A stretch of DNA of 64,000 nucleotides. Source: Ophioderma brevispina (lineage: Eukaryota > Echinodermata > Ophiuroidea > Amphilepidida > Ophiodermatidae). The translations under genes and the position numbers were made by a program. Where the stretch lies: positions 1-64,000 of the forward strand of contig JAMKCH010072219.1 of assembly GCA_023653785.1 (NCBI GenBank). Reading direction: 5' to 3'. Under the pieces are notes generated by a model. The model was not told the DNA's origin and did not search any database. It saw only the letters and a list, made by a program, of their open reading frames with translations. Within the stretch, counting starts at the first letter, position 1; every line of letters starts with the position of its first letter. Shown one piece after another: positions 1 through 13,334 of this stretch.

Positions 1-880
1 CTTTTCGTATTCTTTTGCCCTGTGTACTGTGAATGTTTTGCTTGTGATCGGGGACATTTTGTTCATCGACAGGAAATTGGCCCCTCCTGAACCACCCGGG
101 CTTGCTACGGAGCTCCTGTATAGGATTGAACGCGACTTTGAACGCGCTCATAGTTTTGGGCTGAGCACAACGAAAGTACGATATTCTCATGGTCCATTGT
201 TTTTGGACGTATTTTAACTACACTTTTGAATTAAAAACTCTATAGTGTCGATAGTGCTACCTTTATAGCCTTGTAAATACAGCTATGAACCTTTTCCTGT
301 AAGCACACCCCGGGATTGCACACATGCGATTTTTCTGGTTCTGGTTGGATTTAGTTTAGTTGGAATATTTCCACTGATTAGCCTGGCTGTGCATGGTCAA
401 AGTATATATTTCTAGACGCACATTCTGAAGGCAGCCTCAGAATCTATCCGTAAAAATATGCTCGCACTACATCCTATTGCTGTCGGGATGATTCGGACCA
501 CATCCAATATCAGCATTTTTGCCGATGGGGCTACCGGGTGTACGGTGGGGAACGGTACCGAATTCTTTGCCTGTTGTCTTTCATTGGTCATCCCTCACCC
601 ACTGGGACTATTCGCATTTTTATTGTTGCCTCTTTTATCTTGGTCCCAGCTTCTCTTATCTAGCTGTGTGGAGTGTCAACGTCACATCTTATCTTAAAAT
701 CCTACTCAATTTGTCTCTATCCTTCCCTCGTTTCGTATTTCATAAGTGCATGAAATTATAATGCTTTCCTATCTGTAGCGATCATATTCTTTAGGTAATA
801 TTCCAGTATACTTTTAATCATTTCATACTGACCCTATCGACACGGGCCCAATTCTGTATACTTATCACATAAGTCAGTGG
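1..880. repeat. Direct repeat copy A (0.88 kb), truncated by window edge
   Basis: This stretch matches 2221-3100 in the same orientation. Shared landmarks include TTGAACGCGACTTTGAACG, CTCTATAGTGTC, and a run ending near CTATCGACACGGGCC. The copies differ by many one-base insertions and deletions. Both contain a short frame with a similar peptide (EPPGL, IERDFER), but no longer frame is conserved, so I do not call a gene. Its left end lies outside the window. Confidence 0.85.
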
Positions 881-1165
881 CTTTAGAGTGGCATTCACAA
901 ATACTTGCGATCATTTGGAACAATCTAAAATAGAATATCAGCAAATGACTCGGCTTGTTTTGGACTAATTTATATGCTTTGTCATGCTGATTCTGAATAT
1001 GCACTGGAAATTAATAATGTTTGACCTTTTTTTGAAACAAAATGAACAAATTTTGATCGTTCAGAGCGACTGGAGTCACTTGCCGTGTTCAAGTGATTAA
1101 AACGAATATCTGGAAGGGCTCCCTGTGGAATTTGGGAAACCTTTGCTACGAACCAACATTTTTGG
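830..1165 (+). repeat. Zinc-finger-flanking repeat module, copy 1
   Basis: This module (landmarks GATATGCACTGGAAA-like, GATCGTTCAG, GCGACTGGAGTC, ATCTGGAAGGGC) recurs at 8340-8610 and in part at 9121-9405. Here it runs directly into a decayed zinc-finger array. At 8340-8610 the copy stops at about the point where the fingers begin here. Confidence 0.75.
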
Positions 1166-2060
1166 TGCCATGTGCATTACGAAGTGGTGAATGTTTCACA
1201 CAGAAATCAAAATTACAGACATGTGCGAATTCCCAGCGGTGACAACCCTTTCAATGCACTGAATGTGGTCCATGTTTTGAAGGAAAATCAATTTTAACCC
1301 AACATGTGAAGAACTTCACACTGTGACAAAAACCATTTCAGTGTACTGAATGTGGTACATTTTTTCACACAAGAAAACAACTTGAAACCCACAGTGAACT
1401 TCACACTGGCGACAAACCATTTCGGTGCACTAAAGGTGGTAAATGTTTCGCCCGGAAATCAAGTTAACCAGACATTTTCGAAACCCACACTAGTGCAAAC
1501 CATTTCATGCACTGAATGTGGTACATTGTTTCGTGCACACAAATCAACATTAACCAATCATGCGAGAATTCACACTGTTGACAACAACCATTTCAGTGCA
1601 TGTATGTGGAAAATGTTTCACATGGAAAGTGTATTTAATCAAACATCTGGAAATTCACAACTGGTTATCAAACCTTTTCAATGCACAGAATGTGGTCGAA
1701 TGTTTGCAACCCAAGAAATCAAAATTTAACCATACATATAGAAATTCACACGGTGACAAACCCTTTCATGCACTGAAGTGGTCCATGTTTTCATAAGAAA
1801 ACACACATTGAACCACACCATACATGTGCAACTCATCCTTGTGACAAACCAATTCCAATGAACTCTGTGCTAAATGTCTCACAAAAAAATTATCAAACCA
1901 ATAGGGAATAAACACGGTGACAAACATGATGCCAAAGCCCTGACATTTTGTGATTGCTTCAAACGGAAATCATAACCCACCATTTGAGATTACACACGGG
2001 TGACAAACAAGTTTCAATGCACGGAGTATTTAAATGTGGTTCAACACAGAATCAAAAGTA
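1165..2060 (+). pseudogene. Decayed C2H2 zinc-finger array
   Basis: Repeated finger fragments (CTECG, HTGDK-like linkers, HKSTLTNHARIH) occur in all three frames with stops and frameshifts between them, so this cannot encode a protein. The order of recognisable fingers matches the last fingers of the gene at 50109-51329: the HKSTLTNHARIH finger is followed by one resembling WKVYLI and then an FQCTECG finger. Finger-like remnants continue to about 2060 and resemble the equally decayed tail 3' of the 50 kb gene. It is therefore a broken duplicate of the 3' half of that gene. C2H2 arrays normally bind DNA in the nucleus; this copy should be inert. Some one-base frameshifts may be assembly errors, but the number of lesions argues for real decay. 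Confidence 0.85.
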
Positions 2061-2220
2061 AGCCAAACAGGGGAAGAAGCACACGGGGGATGCCCAGTTC
2101 CCCCAGGTTCCCTTTCCCCCCATGTGGGTGGGGGGGGGGGAGAGAGTGCCCCTCTAAAAAAGTCTTGAGGGGAAATTGGGAAATAAAATCCTGATATTCA
2201 TATCCGGATGTTAAATTAGC

Positions 2221-3100
2221 CCCTTTTCGGATTCTCTTTGGCCCGTGACCAGGGAAATGTTTGCTTTTGATGGGCATTTTGTTTTGCATCTACAAGTATT
2301 GGCACCCTCTGAACCACCGGGCTTGCTACGGAGTCTGTATGAGGCGATTGAACGCGACTTTGAACGGGTTCGTAGTTTTGGGCCAGAGACAATAATGCAA
2401 ACCAACGATTTCTCAGGGCCAGTTGTTTTGATCGCTATTTAACTCCACTTTTGAATTAAAACTCTATAGTGTCCGATAGTGCTCCTTTTTTTATAGCCGT
2501 GTAACTAAAGCAATATGACCTTCCTGTACACACACCCGGGGATGGCACACCTGCGATTTTGTCTGGTTGGATTTAGTTTATTTTGAATATTTCCACATTA
2601 AATTAGCCCTGCTGTGCAGGTAAAATATATATTTTTCTAGGAAGCACATTCGAGCATCCATCAGAATCTATTCCGAAAAATGATGATTGCACTCACATCT
2701 TTGTTTGTCGGGATGAATTCGTTCGTACCACATCCAATATAGCAGTTTTTTGATTCCCGATGGCTCCGGTTGTGTACGGTGGTTGCACGGTACTGAATTC
2801 TTTGCCTTTGTCCTTTCATTGTCATCCCCTAACCCACTGGACATTCGCATTTTTATTGGTTTGCTCGTTTATCTTTGTTCACCAGCTTCTCTTATCTACT
2901 GTGTGAGTGTCAACGTCATCTTATCGGTTTAAAATCCTACTCCATGTATCTATCTCCTCGTTTCGTATTTTTCATAAGTGCATGAATTTAGGCTTTCCTA
3001 TCTGTATCGTATCATATTCTTTAGGTAATATCATGTATCTTAATCATTTCATACTGAACCCTATCGACACGGCCAATTCTGTAGACGTTTCACATATATC
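2221..3100. repeat. Direct repeat copy B (0.88 kb)
   Basis: Second copy of the repeat at 1-880, about 2.2 kb downstream and in the same orientation. The similarity ends just after CTATCGACACGGCC. The pair brackets the decayed zinc-finger array, suggesting one duplicated block or two repeat insertions. Confidence 0.85.
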
Positions 3101-3179
3101 ATGCAGAATGGTGAAAGTACTGTGCATTTTGGGTGAAAAGTACCAAATTTGGCAAGATTTAGCTTTGATATGCTAACAA

Positions 3180-3960
3180 ATTTGGTCTAGGGGGCCAAAT
3201 TAATTTCCCCCTTCCACTATGGCCACCAGTTTTCAAATTGTGGCCGCCACCCTATAATAAAAAGGCATTAAATTATTGCAAAAATAATGTGGTTGTAAAC
3301 TTTAATATGTTAGGGTCGATAAACTTTTGCTTTAACTTTTCTTTATATTTCACATTCACGAAAATCGTAGTTTAATTCAAAATGCTGGTCACACACTGGG
3401 GCCTAATCCAGATGGCTGCCGCTCACATGAAAAAGCTGCTTATTTTGTAGTTACAGTGCAAACCATGGGTTTTCATGGAGTTTCAAAAACTTTTGGCCTC
3501 AACATATTCAAACCTACATTTTATTGTTGTAAATGCCAATGTACATGATATCAAAATGGCTGCCATATTCAAAATGGCTGCCAAATTAAAAATGACAGCT
3601 ACTGTAACCTTGATATGTTAAAGGTAGTATTGATTTTATGTGTCATGGTAAATGATCAGATTTAATCAACATTCTAAAACATAATTGGTGTCTTAGTATG
3701 GTTAAACATTTTACATTTTTGTCTGTGTGTATCACATAAACAATATGGCTGCCATGTTCAAAATGGCTGCTACTGTAAATTTAATAACATGTCTTAAACG
3801 TACTGCTGATTTTCTTTGTTAACTTGTACCTCACATGTCCAGTTGCCATTCTACTAGGTAATCTTTTATGTGCTGCCTGGTGCTGTCAATCTGTAATTTC
3901 TTAGACTTATCATATTCAAAATAGCTGCTAATGTCACTTTGTTAGTATTTAATACGGAGT
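3180..3960. repeat. ATGGCTGCC-rich interspersed repeat
   Basis: AT-rich DNA with several copies of ATGGCTGCCATATTC-like and AAAATGGCTGCC motifs separated by tens of bases. The same motif recurs near 7970, 8150, 31300-31850, 35090-35600, 37030-37560 and 39830-40560. No coding potential is seen. Confidence 0.6.
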
Positions 3961-4243
3961 TATTAATTCATGATTACAATGGACCAAAATACCAGAAAAT
4001 GGACGTGGTCACGTGAGGCATTACTGTTAAAAATTTCCCAAAGTATTTTTGGATTGTTTAAGTCATTCATTTACTCATTCATTCTTCATTTTGTTATTTC
4101 TTGTAGAACCTCCATTCTATATTGTATGCATGCATCCCTTCATATTTTAAGACTCTAGTCTAGCTAGCGGTAGATGTTCTGTCAGTGGATGATGATGTAA
4201 TAATCAGATACTAACAATCTATAGCTATCTATCTCCATGCACA

Positions 4244-4757
4244 CATGAAGAAGCAGGCTTCTACTTCGTGCAGCCAATGCTGCTGCTCAAGGATACCAAA
4301 GGGTCATGCTGCGTACTGTGGACACAGACGTTGTGATTCTTTTTTCTGTAGCCTTGTTCAGTGGGTCTAACCTCACTGAACTCTGGCTAGCATTTGGTAC
4401 CGGAAGGAATCACAGATTCACACCAGCACATACAATTGCCCAGACCCTAGGTCACCGGTTGCGCAAAGGAAAGGACACTGCATGGGAAGCAAGCAAAGTC
4501 TTCCCTGATGTTGTAAAAACTTTTGCAAACCTTGGAAGAACTCCTCCTTAAGAAGATACCTTGAAAGAACTAATGCCAACAATTGAAAGATTTGTTGACC
4601 TCACCTACCTCAGTTGCACTGTATCAACACTCAAACAGAGCAGCATATCAGGCAGGACATTGCTGGGGACAAGTATTGCTGCGAGCTCCAGCGTTACCAG
4701 ATCCAGCTGACTAGGGTCGGAAAATTGAAGCTTCACAGTCCTGTATGGCCAACCTTG
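4244..4757 (+). pseudogene. Relic of a repeat-borne invertebrate protein (PIN/XPG-like motifs, function unknown)
   Basis: The frame at 4306-4551 reads RTVDTDVVILF, then LWLAFGTG and GKDTAWEASKVFPDV. Upstream, HEEA appears in another frame directly before RLLLRAANAAAQG. Downstream, in a third frame, NRAAYQAGHCWGQ is followed by LPDPAD and an in-frame TAG where a Trp is expected. I recognise this order from a large family of uncharacterised invertebrate proteins that multiply like transposons; the HEEADTR and DTDVV motifs resemble acidic active-site segments of PIN/XPG-type nucleases, which is inference. The expected segment between the LG of TLGH and the GKGK-TAW motif is missing, suggesting an internal deletion of roughly 25 codons. 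With two frameshifts, a stop and a deletion, it is dead. A LINE tail in the opposite orientation abuts its 3' end. Confidence 0.6.
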
Positions 4758-4759
4758 CC

Positions 4760-5440
4760 AGAGGCATCAAAAGCATAACATAGCCAGGTCAAAATCTGCT
4801 GAAGTGTGGCTGTAATAGAAGATGTTTTGTGGGTACAATGTCTGGCTGCGTCACTGAATTCTGCAAGGTCCTTGTCTGTGCATTGTTTCTTCAACATTGG
4901 GCAGACTAAGAGATGTTCCATTGTCTGTGGTGCTGTTCTACAATTACAGGTAGTGTCCTGATCTGCTTACAGGTAGCCCCACTTCTGCAAGGCAACCTTG
5001 GATTATTCTATTCTGGTTCTGAATCTGTTGAGACTTCGCCATTCAGCCCATGAGGAGTCAGCTCCAGGTGGGTGATGCTCATCAGGTTCAATACCAATAT
5101 ATGTTACTTGGTTGATAGCAAGTCTTTCGTTCCACAAGGCGACTTAAACTCCTTTGAGACTGTTTCAAGGGGTTGGACTTTGCTTGAGAAACTCTCTCTG
5201 GATTTAAGGCGGTTAGCAGCTGGTCTCTGTCCAGACATAGGGTGTTTCACATTAGATATTTGGCAGCAACGCTCTTGCATGCTCGCTACAGTACAACAGA
5301 TGTTTGGTGGAACAATTTCTGCCTAGGATGTATAAGTTGTCCGTTGACATTATGTGATAAGCTGGCAGGAGGCATTAAATGCTGGACCAAGCTTCTTGGC
5401 ATGGGTTGACCTTTCCAAGGGTTAGCATACTCTGCACATA
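4760..5440 (-). mobile_element. LINE ORF2 C-terminal fragment
   Basis: Read on the minus strand, the segment gives CNCRTAPQTMEHLLVCPML, the typical C-terminal Cys/His-containing end of many non-LTR retrotransposon ORF2 proteins (a QTMxHLLxCP signature), preceded by AEWRSLNRFRT. Further upstream on that strand, in shifted frames, lies LYCSEH-like sequence. Stops and frameshifts break it. The RT core is absent. A second, shorter copy lies at 13335-13575 in the same orientation. Clade is not resolved. Confidence 0.7.
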
Positions 5441-5711
5441 AGTACCGTCGATCTTAGGGTATGTGGGCGAGTACCCCATCTTGTGCCAGTGAGTTTGTTC
5501 AATATGTTATTGTGTGAACATACTTTACTCTTCTTTTCATGATACGGGTCTTATAAGAGAGAGAGAGAGTGCGGTCCAAGGTAACTCCTAGTTAGACAGA
5601 ATTATCACAGTGCTCTAGGGTTCTTCCAGACCAGGGTAATATAAGCTGCCGTTTGCCATCACGGATGCGTAGATGGAAAGTACATATCTGTGTCTTGAAT
5701 GGATTTTGCAC

Positions 5712-6265
<554 letters not shown>

Positions 6266-6267
6266 AA

Positions 6268-6425
6268 CCCAGTTTGATACTTTCATTTGGTTAGAGCGCC
6301 GGGCTAGTAATACGGATGGTCGCCATTTCGAATCGGCCAGCGTACATGTTTTGCTGTACACTTGTGTGCGCGGCTATCTCCAATAAAGATTAATAAATAT
6401 CCATTCTTGTCTACCTGAAGAACTA
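6268..6425 (+). mobile_element. tRNA-derived SINE
   Basis: A-box-like sequence TTTGGTTAGAGCGCC is followed about 35 bases later by a B-box-like TTTCGAATCGG. A tail AATAAATATCCATTCTTG and CTACCTGAAG matches the tail at 5895-5925. The spacing is that of a tRNA-type Pol III promoter. Confidence 0.65.
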
Positions 6426-8339
6426 AGTATTTAAAATTTCAACTTGGTTGGTGTAACATTTTTGGCTGCTGTGGAGGATTTGTTGGATACCTTCGACTCG
6501 AAGATTTCGGATGGTAGACCATTCTTCTTGCTGTATGGGTCATATCGGTGGCTTCAATTATGTTCCTGGTTTTGTCCCTTTCCTTACCCTTCCTCACCTA
6601 GCCCGTTGTACTTGTAGGTATTCCGTCCTAATAGCCTCTAATGGTATGAATCTCCGGGCAATCATATTCACTAGTTTGGCAAATTTTGTCATAGTTATAT
6701 AGCAACCTTCTTCATGTTCTGTAGCTAAAGTGCCGCTTAAAAGGCATTTTGTTTGGTCTTACGGACTGCAGCATTGACTTAGAGTTAGTGGACTGATTCA
6801 TGACAATCTTGCTACACAGGTTAGAGTGTTTGCCACCATAGCTATATAATCAGGATTGTACCGCTCTTTCCAATGGGCCACTATAAAATGAGAGCGGCAG
6901 TTTAGGGTCTGAAGTGATGTTATATGTTGACTGTCTAACCATTCTTCCACCGCTTGTCAATCTTTATTTGCTTCATTATAGCCCCATTGGGTTACTATGG
7001 CTGTTGAAATAGCCAATTACGAAATAAGTTGTGGAAATTCCCGAAATTCAATTGAGGGTGCTTGCAATCTACTGATGGATGTTGTAGACTGATATAACTA
7101 TGATAGAGCCGAGCTCAATGGGTGAGACTTTGATGTATGTCAGCAGATCATTGATGTTGATTCTACAACGGGTCTGTTTTCACACATGAGCACTTCCAAA
7201 CTGTCAATGTGGTTCCCCATGGCAAGGAATTTTCATGGAAAGTATTTATTAGACCTTGCTAACATTAAGGTTACCAAAGTACTTCTGCAGACTCAACTCA
7301 TCTTTTGAGTGGTGGCCAATTGGCTATCATTTTGATTTGCTGTAAAGTGCCACGTAATAGGATTCATTGCCCTTGCAATCAGTTGTAACAAATCACCGGC
7401 TTAGACCCGGGGAAATCCAAGCTTTTTTGTGTAACATGTGTCCTGTTCCCTTGTGATTTTTGGGACTATGCTGGGGCCATTACTCAAATTCCTCCCACAC
7501 CACTGGATATACATTTTACAGGTTTTGTATAACCCACAGCGCCACCTACCAAATCAAATAGGATATGTTATTTTTAATGAAAAAAACACTTCAAGTAGCA
7601 CGGAGGAATCATACAGCCGTAAGTGATACTTGTAAAGTATTGTTCATTCGAGTTTTGGTCAGCCCGGTTTGCCAATTATAATGGGAAGGAAGCATAAACA
7701 ACAGACCTAATTGTTGTCTTAAGTTGGATGTGAATCCTTCCTTGAAGGAGTTCTACAAGAGAAGAAAACATTAATTTCTTGATAAGCTAAGTGACAAATT
7801 TAGCCCCATTTTGGATTTTTGCCCCCATTTTGGATTCAAGTCGTAATTTGGGTTGTATTCTTAAGGTGATGTGAATTCTATCTTTGAAGCACATGATCAA
7901 TAACAACCTTAGGGAATCATAACATTTCAGAAAACATCAATTTCTTGAAAATCAAATGTTGCTTCAATTGGCTGCCATTTTTGGCATTTTTCTGCCATTT
8001 TGGATCAATTTTGCTAATGTAAACCAGTGGGTGTCATCAGGGTATTTTGTGTTTCACAATGTCAGCGAAACACAATCAAAGTTGAGTAATTGGATCATTA
8101 TAAACATAGAAAGCACGTAAAAACATTACATTTTAACAGTGGCGGCCATTTTGGCAATTTGGCGGCCATCTTGAAGGAAATTATTTTGCCCCTGACCAGA
8201 TATTCAGTCATATCACTAGCTACCTCTGTGCCAATTTTGGTACTGTTTCACGCCAAATGCACAATAGGTTTGAATATTCGTCTTGCACCTTTCTGCATGA
8301 CTAATAGTCAGTTGGCTTTTAGAGGTGCGCATCCAACTT
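6426..8339. other. No gene recognised
   Basis: AT-rich DNA with only short chance frames. ATGGCNGCCAT-type motifs occur near 7970-7990 and 8145-8175 (GTGGCGGCCATTTTGGC), linking it to the interspersed repeat family seen elsewhere. Confidence 0.6.
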
Positions 8340-8610
8340 CTTGCAGATCATTGGAAACTCTAAAAATAATTCAGAAAGACTAGGCTTGTTTTTGGACTAA
8401 TTTAGATCGTATTTCATGCTATTCGATATGCACTGGAAAATTTAATAATGTTTCACCTTTTTGAAACACAATTTGACAAATTTTGATCGTTCAGCGACTG
8501 GAGTCACCTGGGGTGCCATGTTCATGGATTAAAAAAATCTGGAAGGGCGCACTGTTGATTTGGGAAAACACTTTGCTAGAACTAACCACATTTTTTGGTG
8601 GTCCATGTGC
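8340..8610 (+). repeat. Zinc-finger-flanking repeat module, copy 2
   Basis: Matches 890-1165 (GATATGCACTGGAAAATTTA, GATCGTTCAGCGACTGGAGT, ATCTGGAAGGGC, CCATGTGCATTTACGAA) with small indels. No zinc-finger sequence follows; similarity stops where fingers start in copy 1. Confidence 0.75.
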
Positions 8611-9120
8611 ATTTACGAATGTGTGTCAGCGTGTGGTATGTGTGCGTCTTCCTTTCTTACCTCGTTTTGTAATTTTTATTTGATTGTGTAAGTGTATGTG
8701 TGCAGTGCGTTTGTGTTTATGCGGTTTTTGTTAACAAAAAAACCCTCAGTTTTACTCGTCAAAGTCAGCTTTCTCGGCCAGCTAAGATCGCAATCTGGTG
8801 ACTTAAAAACACAAAACACTTCATCTACCTTTTTATTGTACATAACTCCGATAATCGTTGTATTAATTTTGAACCCGTGGGCACCCGATATAGTAGCCAT
8901 ATACTTCAAAGTAGCTTTACCTGTGCTTGTTATACGGAAATGCAAACCTTGAATGATTTTTTTCTCAAAACAATTTGTTTGACAAAAGAAAACATTTATC
9001 TTTTATTGCGCGCTTGGACTAATTTTGCTATTTGGGCAAACACTGTCCTGGCCTACTGAATCGGACGACGAAGAGTGTCCTCACGTTCAATGGCAATCCA
9101 ACTCAGCTGTTTTTTTTTTT
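8611..9120. other. No gene recognised
   Basis: Overlapping short frames on both strands near 8676-8952 lack conserved motifs. I see no domain, RNA or repeat structure that I can support. Confidence 0.5.
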
Positions 9121-9405
9121 ACCCTATCGCCCGGGCCAATTCTGTATACGTTTATAGCACATAAGTCAGCTGCTTTAGAGTGCGTGCACAAAACTTGCGG
9201 GTCATTTGGAAGCTTCTAAAAAGAATATCAGCGAAGACTATAGGCTTGTTTGAACTAATTTAGATTCATTTTCATGCTGATTCTGATATGCACTGGAAAA
9301 TTTAACAGTATTTATTTTTTATATTGACCTTTTTTGAAACAAAATTTGACAATTTTTGATTCATTCAGCGACTGGAGTCCCGCTTGTCGTTTCAAAGGAT
9401 TAAGG
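9121..9405 (+). repeat. Zinc-finger-flanking repeat module, copy 3
   Basis: Matches 830-1100, starting at ACCCTATCGCCCGGGCCAAT and including AGCGACTGGAGTC. It follows a T-run at 9109-9120. Confidence 0.75.
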
Positions 9406-10165
9406 TTTACCTTACATTTATACATATCTTTACATATCCCTTTCCTTGTAACTATTTAATTTGATTTTTTGCTACATCTCACGAATGAATATACTAAATG
9501 GAATTACCTAATGTTTGTTCCTTTGGTCCATATTTTCATCCTCCCACTGCGTTTACTCCACTTTGTCAATACCTAGGGCCTTCGCCGTTTTTTTCAATTT
9601 CATCCTATAGTAAAGGCCCTTCACAATGGATTTTTTAGTTTTCCTGTTGCATGTTAAAAAGATTGGGGGCGTCACTTTTTCATTATTCATTATTTTTCAG
9701 GTTCAAACACGCGATACAAATTTCCACTTCCGATGCTGGTATACATAGATTTTTAACACACACATACATAAACTACCTATGCTAAGGTAGGTAGTACTCT
9801 CAAAGGGGGTATAATACTTTTTCAGATAGGGGCCAATTTAAGTTACCCGGATATTTTTTTTTAAATGCCCCAATCACGTTGAAATGTAGCCATATGTGTG
9901 CCATCTAATCATAGGAAATAAGAAATAAGAAATTACCTTTTACCATTTTAACCTATCTCCCAAACCAATGTTCATAGATGTCAGACTATACTTTTGGGAT
10001 TCCTACAACCATTTAATAAATTCTCAATCTTTATGATAAACACCAATGAGAAATAATAATATTCATTACCGGATAAATTAACCATCTAATAAATGTTGCG
10101 CAAAACCTACTCCAATTATGTACTCTTATAAAAACAATCTTAAAAACATGGAGAACTATTTAACA
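9406..10165. other. No gene recognised
   Basis: AT-rich sequence without supportable frames, RNA genes or clear repeats. Confidence 0.5.
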
Positions 10166-10169
10166 ACAT

Positions 10170-11450
10170 CCTTGGCAAAAAATAAAACTCCGATCCTACA
10201 TCTTCATTGATGTTCCACGAAGATCTCTGATCCCAAGGACATTGCGGAGAATTTCAACAAATTCTTTGCTGAAATTTGCCCCAAATTAGCTGGTCAGATT
10301 CATTCTTCATCCAACCCATGATTTCCTAAAGGAGCCCTTTGAAAATTGTATTCTATCAATCCAACATCACCCAGGCAATCCTCCTATTATCTTCAATTTT
10401 AGGAATCGTCAGAGCTCTGGTTTTGATGATGTAAGTCCGTGGTTTACAGAATTTCCCCCTCATATGTCCCCTTGCCCATGTCTTAATCTTTCCTTTTACG
10501 GTTGTTTTCTTCCCTGTGATCTGAAAGTTGCTAACGTTATTCCCAGTCTTAAAAGGATGATCCGCTGCCTTTTTTCCAATTACCGTCCTATTTCACTTCT
10601 ACCGTGTGTCCCAAAATCATCCGAACGTCGGATCTCAATTGCTTGACAACTTTTCTTCTTCCCTAATTCCCTTCCCTCCAATCAATATGGTTCAGGAAAC
10701 AGCCTTCCACTGACCTGGCTATTCTTAATATCTCTGATAAAATTCTTCTGCGCGCGCAATTATCCTCACCCATTGGTATATTTCTTGGTCTATCTAAGCC
10801 TTCGAACCCATTGATCATTCTATTCTTCTAACCACGCTCTCCCATTATGTTTACCGAAACTACCTTTCCAATCGGCAACCCATTTGATGTTGTTCCCCAA
10901 GGCTCTATACTTAGTCCTCTTTTCCTTATCTAGTAAATGAACATTCCTCACTCCTCTGACCTCTCTCTTTTGTCCTTTTTGCTTTGCCACCACATCTTTC
11001 TTTCCCATCCAACTTACTTAATCTCATTAACACTTTCACACTGAAATGGTTCATTCACAAATTGGTTTAAAGCTAATACGCTCTCACTCAATTTAAAAAA
11101 GCAATTACATTCACTTCACAAGAAAGTCCACAAACTCCAAAACCCACAAAATGATGAATACTAAAATAATCCCGACAACAACACTACATTTTAGTGTTTG
11201 TAATGGAATTGGAAAGACCATATTCCAAGACGCATAACCAAATCTCTAGGAGTATTGGAGTTCTTAAAGACTTAAACACACACTTCCACCTACTATCTTG
11301 TTCCTTTATATAACACTGATCTTCCATGTATTTCTACAGTAATATGTTGTGGCAACCTCGAACATTACACTCAATCGTTCTCACTGTCCCTGGAGCTCCA
11401 AATAATCCCACCACCATTGGATAACTATTTAAAACTTCAAAAACCAATCA
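10170..11450 (+). mobile_element. CR1/Jockey-group LINE reverse transcriptase relic
   Basis: Translated pieces in shifting frames carry the order expected for a non-LTR RT: IAENFNKFFAEICP near 10230; SSGFDDVSPW near 10410; SNYRPISLLP near 10577; VVPQGSILSPLF near 10890; and a degenerate W-FKANTLSLNLKK segment near 11050. These correspond to the pre-RT linker, the fingers/palm region, the PQGS-LGPLLF block and the thumb-side block. Frameshifts and stops occur every 50-200 bases and the active-site YADD/FADD block is not recognisable. No endonuclease or 3' tail is evident. It is an old, dead insertion on the + strand. Confidence 0.75.
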
Positions 11451-13330
11451 ATCCATATTTGCACTGGTTCTCCCTACTTATCTCATACCAGCCATTTATT
11501 CCATAATTAAAACCACATAACCATATTCAAAAAAATTGTGATTTTTGTGAAAATGATTTTCCGCCCATTTTGAATTTCATTTTCAAAATAATATAGGGCT
11601 ATACTATATTAATGGAATATTCCATGATTCTGCAATTGGAAATTTGGTATGGGATGGAAACTTAGTACGTAGATTACATATAAATCAAAATAAGTTGAAC
11701 ACTGTCCACAGTTTGTTGAGTATTTGCCCTTTTAATTTTCCGCCAATACTTACTCGAAAACGATTCCGACAAATTCCACATCGCGGCAAATGGTGACGTC
11801 AAAGTGATGGACCATTCCATAATTTACGTCGTTGTGAACACATATCGCAGTGTTGCCACTTTCCTCTTCGAGTGAACGCCAGGGGGGGTAGGACATTCCA
11901 TCCTAACAGCAACAGCCTGAATTCAATCGGCATCACATCCGGCGCGCTCGAAGTGCTAGTCCTTTCAAAGACTTAACGGTAACAGGGCGCTCTAGGTACC
12001 GTATCGGCACGGTTACACTCAACTTGCCTAAAGTCTAGGCCTGGGCACGATATTTAAACTAAATGAACCGTTCTTGAAATTACACGATTTTGCATCGGGG
12101 TTAATCCACTAACCCCGACGGATTTTGGATTCAATATTTATCCTTTATTTATCATGAAGATGTCTTGAACTAGGGTTTAAGAGTAGATTTTTGAAATGAA
12201 ACTGAGACCAGCTACATAGTAAATGCCGTAGCATTCCACAAATTACCGTTTGGAAATCCCCAAATCCCAAAGCGAGCAGGCGGTGTCCTACCCCCCCCCC
12301 CCTGTGAACTGCGATCGATGTGCTTTTTATACAATAATGATATAAACCACAACAAAATGAAAAAAAATATGTCATTCTGTAACTTATTTTCAATTTTGTT
12401 ATTACTTTCATTAATGCCATCAATAATTACAGTTGTCATCATAACAATTCGATCACCACGATGTTTTGTCATCCACTTTGAGTCTACGAGGAGAACAAAT
12501 TGGGCGCTTTTGAGCAATGACCCGTGGCGAACAATCCGCCCCGTTTTTCTTCGTATGTCAAAAAAGCAAAAATTAAAAGCCTCTATTTTGTTAAGGTTAC
12601 ATCAAATTGTATTATGTTTTCGGGAATTCGGGATGTATGTCATATTTTAATGAATGTAGTCAATTCTGAGCTTGACCAAATCTTGACAATTTCCTTTAAA
12701 CAAATTTTAATCATGCTCAGGGTGGATTTATGGGCGCATAAGGCCCGGGCATTGAAATGATAAAATATAACAATTGCCTTTTTACGCACGGTTGACGCTA
12801 TAGTAAGTGGGTTCCCCCCCCCCCTTTTAGAATTTGATCTACTGTGCAAAAACCTTGGTTTACACCCGGCGAGCGACGACCGGAAAATTTGGCACCCCCA
12901 TTGACAATCCTGGATCGCCCCCTGACCTGCTGCTTGCCCCCCCTGATAATACATGTACCCCCACTCTGCCCACCTGAAAAAAGCTGGCGTTACGGCCACT
13001 GATTATTACCATTCAAATCGGATATCCAATTAATTTACATACCCAACATATTTCAGCTTGTTATATATGCTATAAATTGGTAATATTTTTGATTCTTAAC
13101 TCATTGCTATATGGCAATCTGTCCTTTAAACAATGTAATTTTGATTTTAATATCACTATATTGATTCAATATTATTAGTTAAATCACTGACAATATGTGT
13201 TGAGATAAAATGAACAGGAACTTGAATTTCAAATATAATTTCTTGGGTGTGTATTAATTAAAATGTCAACTAAAATCAAATTAAATATAGTCACATAACC
13301 TTCTTATCGTGTTCAAACACAGTGATTCTC
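11451..13330. other. No gene recognised; C-tracts
   Basis: Contains C-runs near 12290 and 12817. Frames at 12145-12650 overlap on both strands and lack recognisable motifs. No RNA or mobile-element signature could be supported. Confidence 0.5.
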
Positions 13331-13334
13331 AAAT

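Noticed and set aside
29..217. Conserved peptide EPPGL-IERDFER in the two 0.88-kb copies
   Set aside because: The frame is short and flanked by stops; similarity at DNA level explains it.
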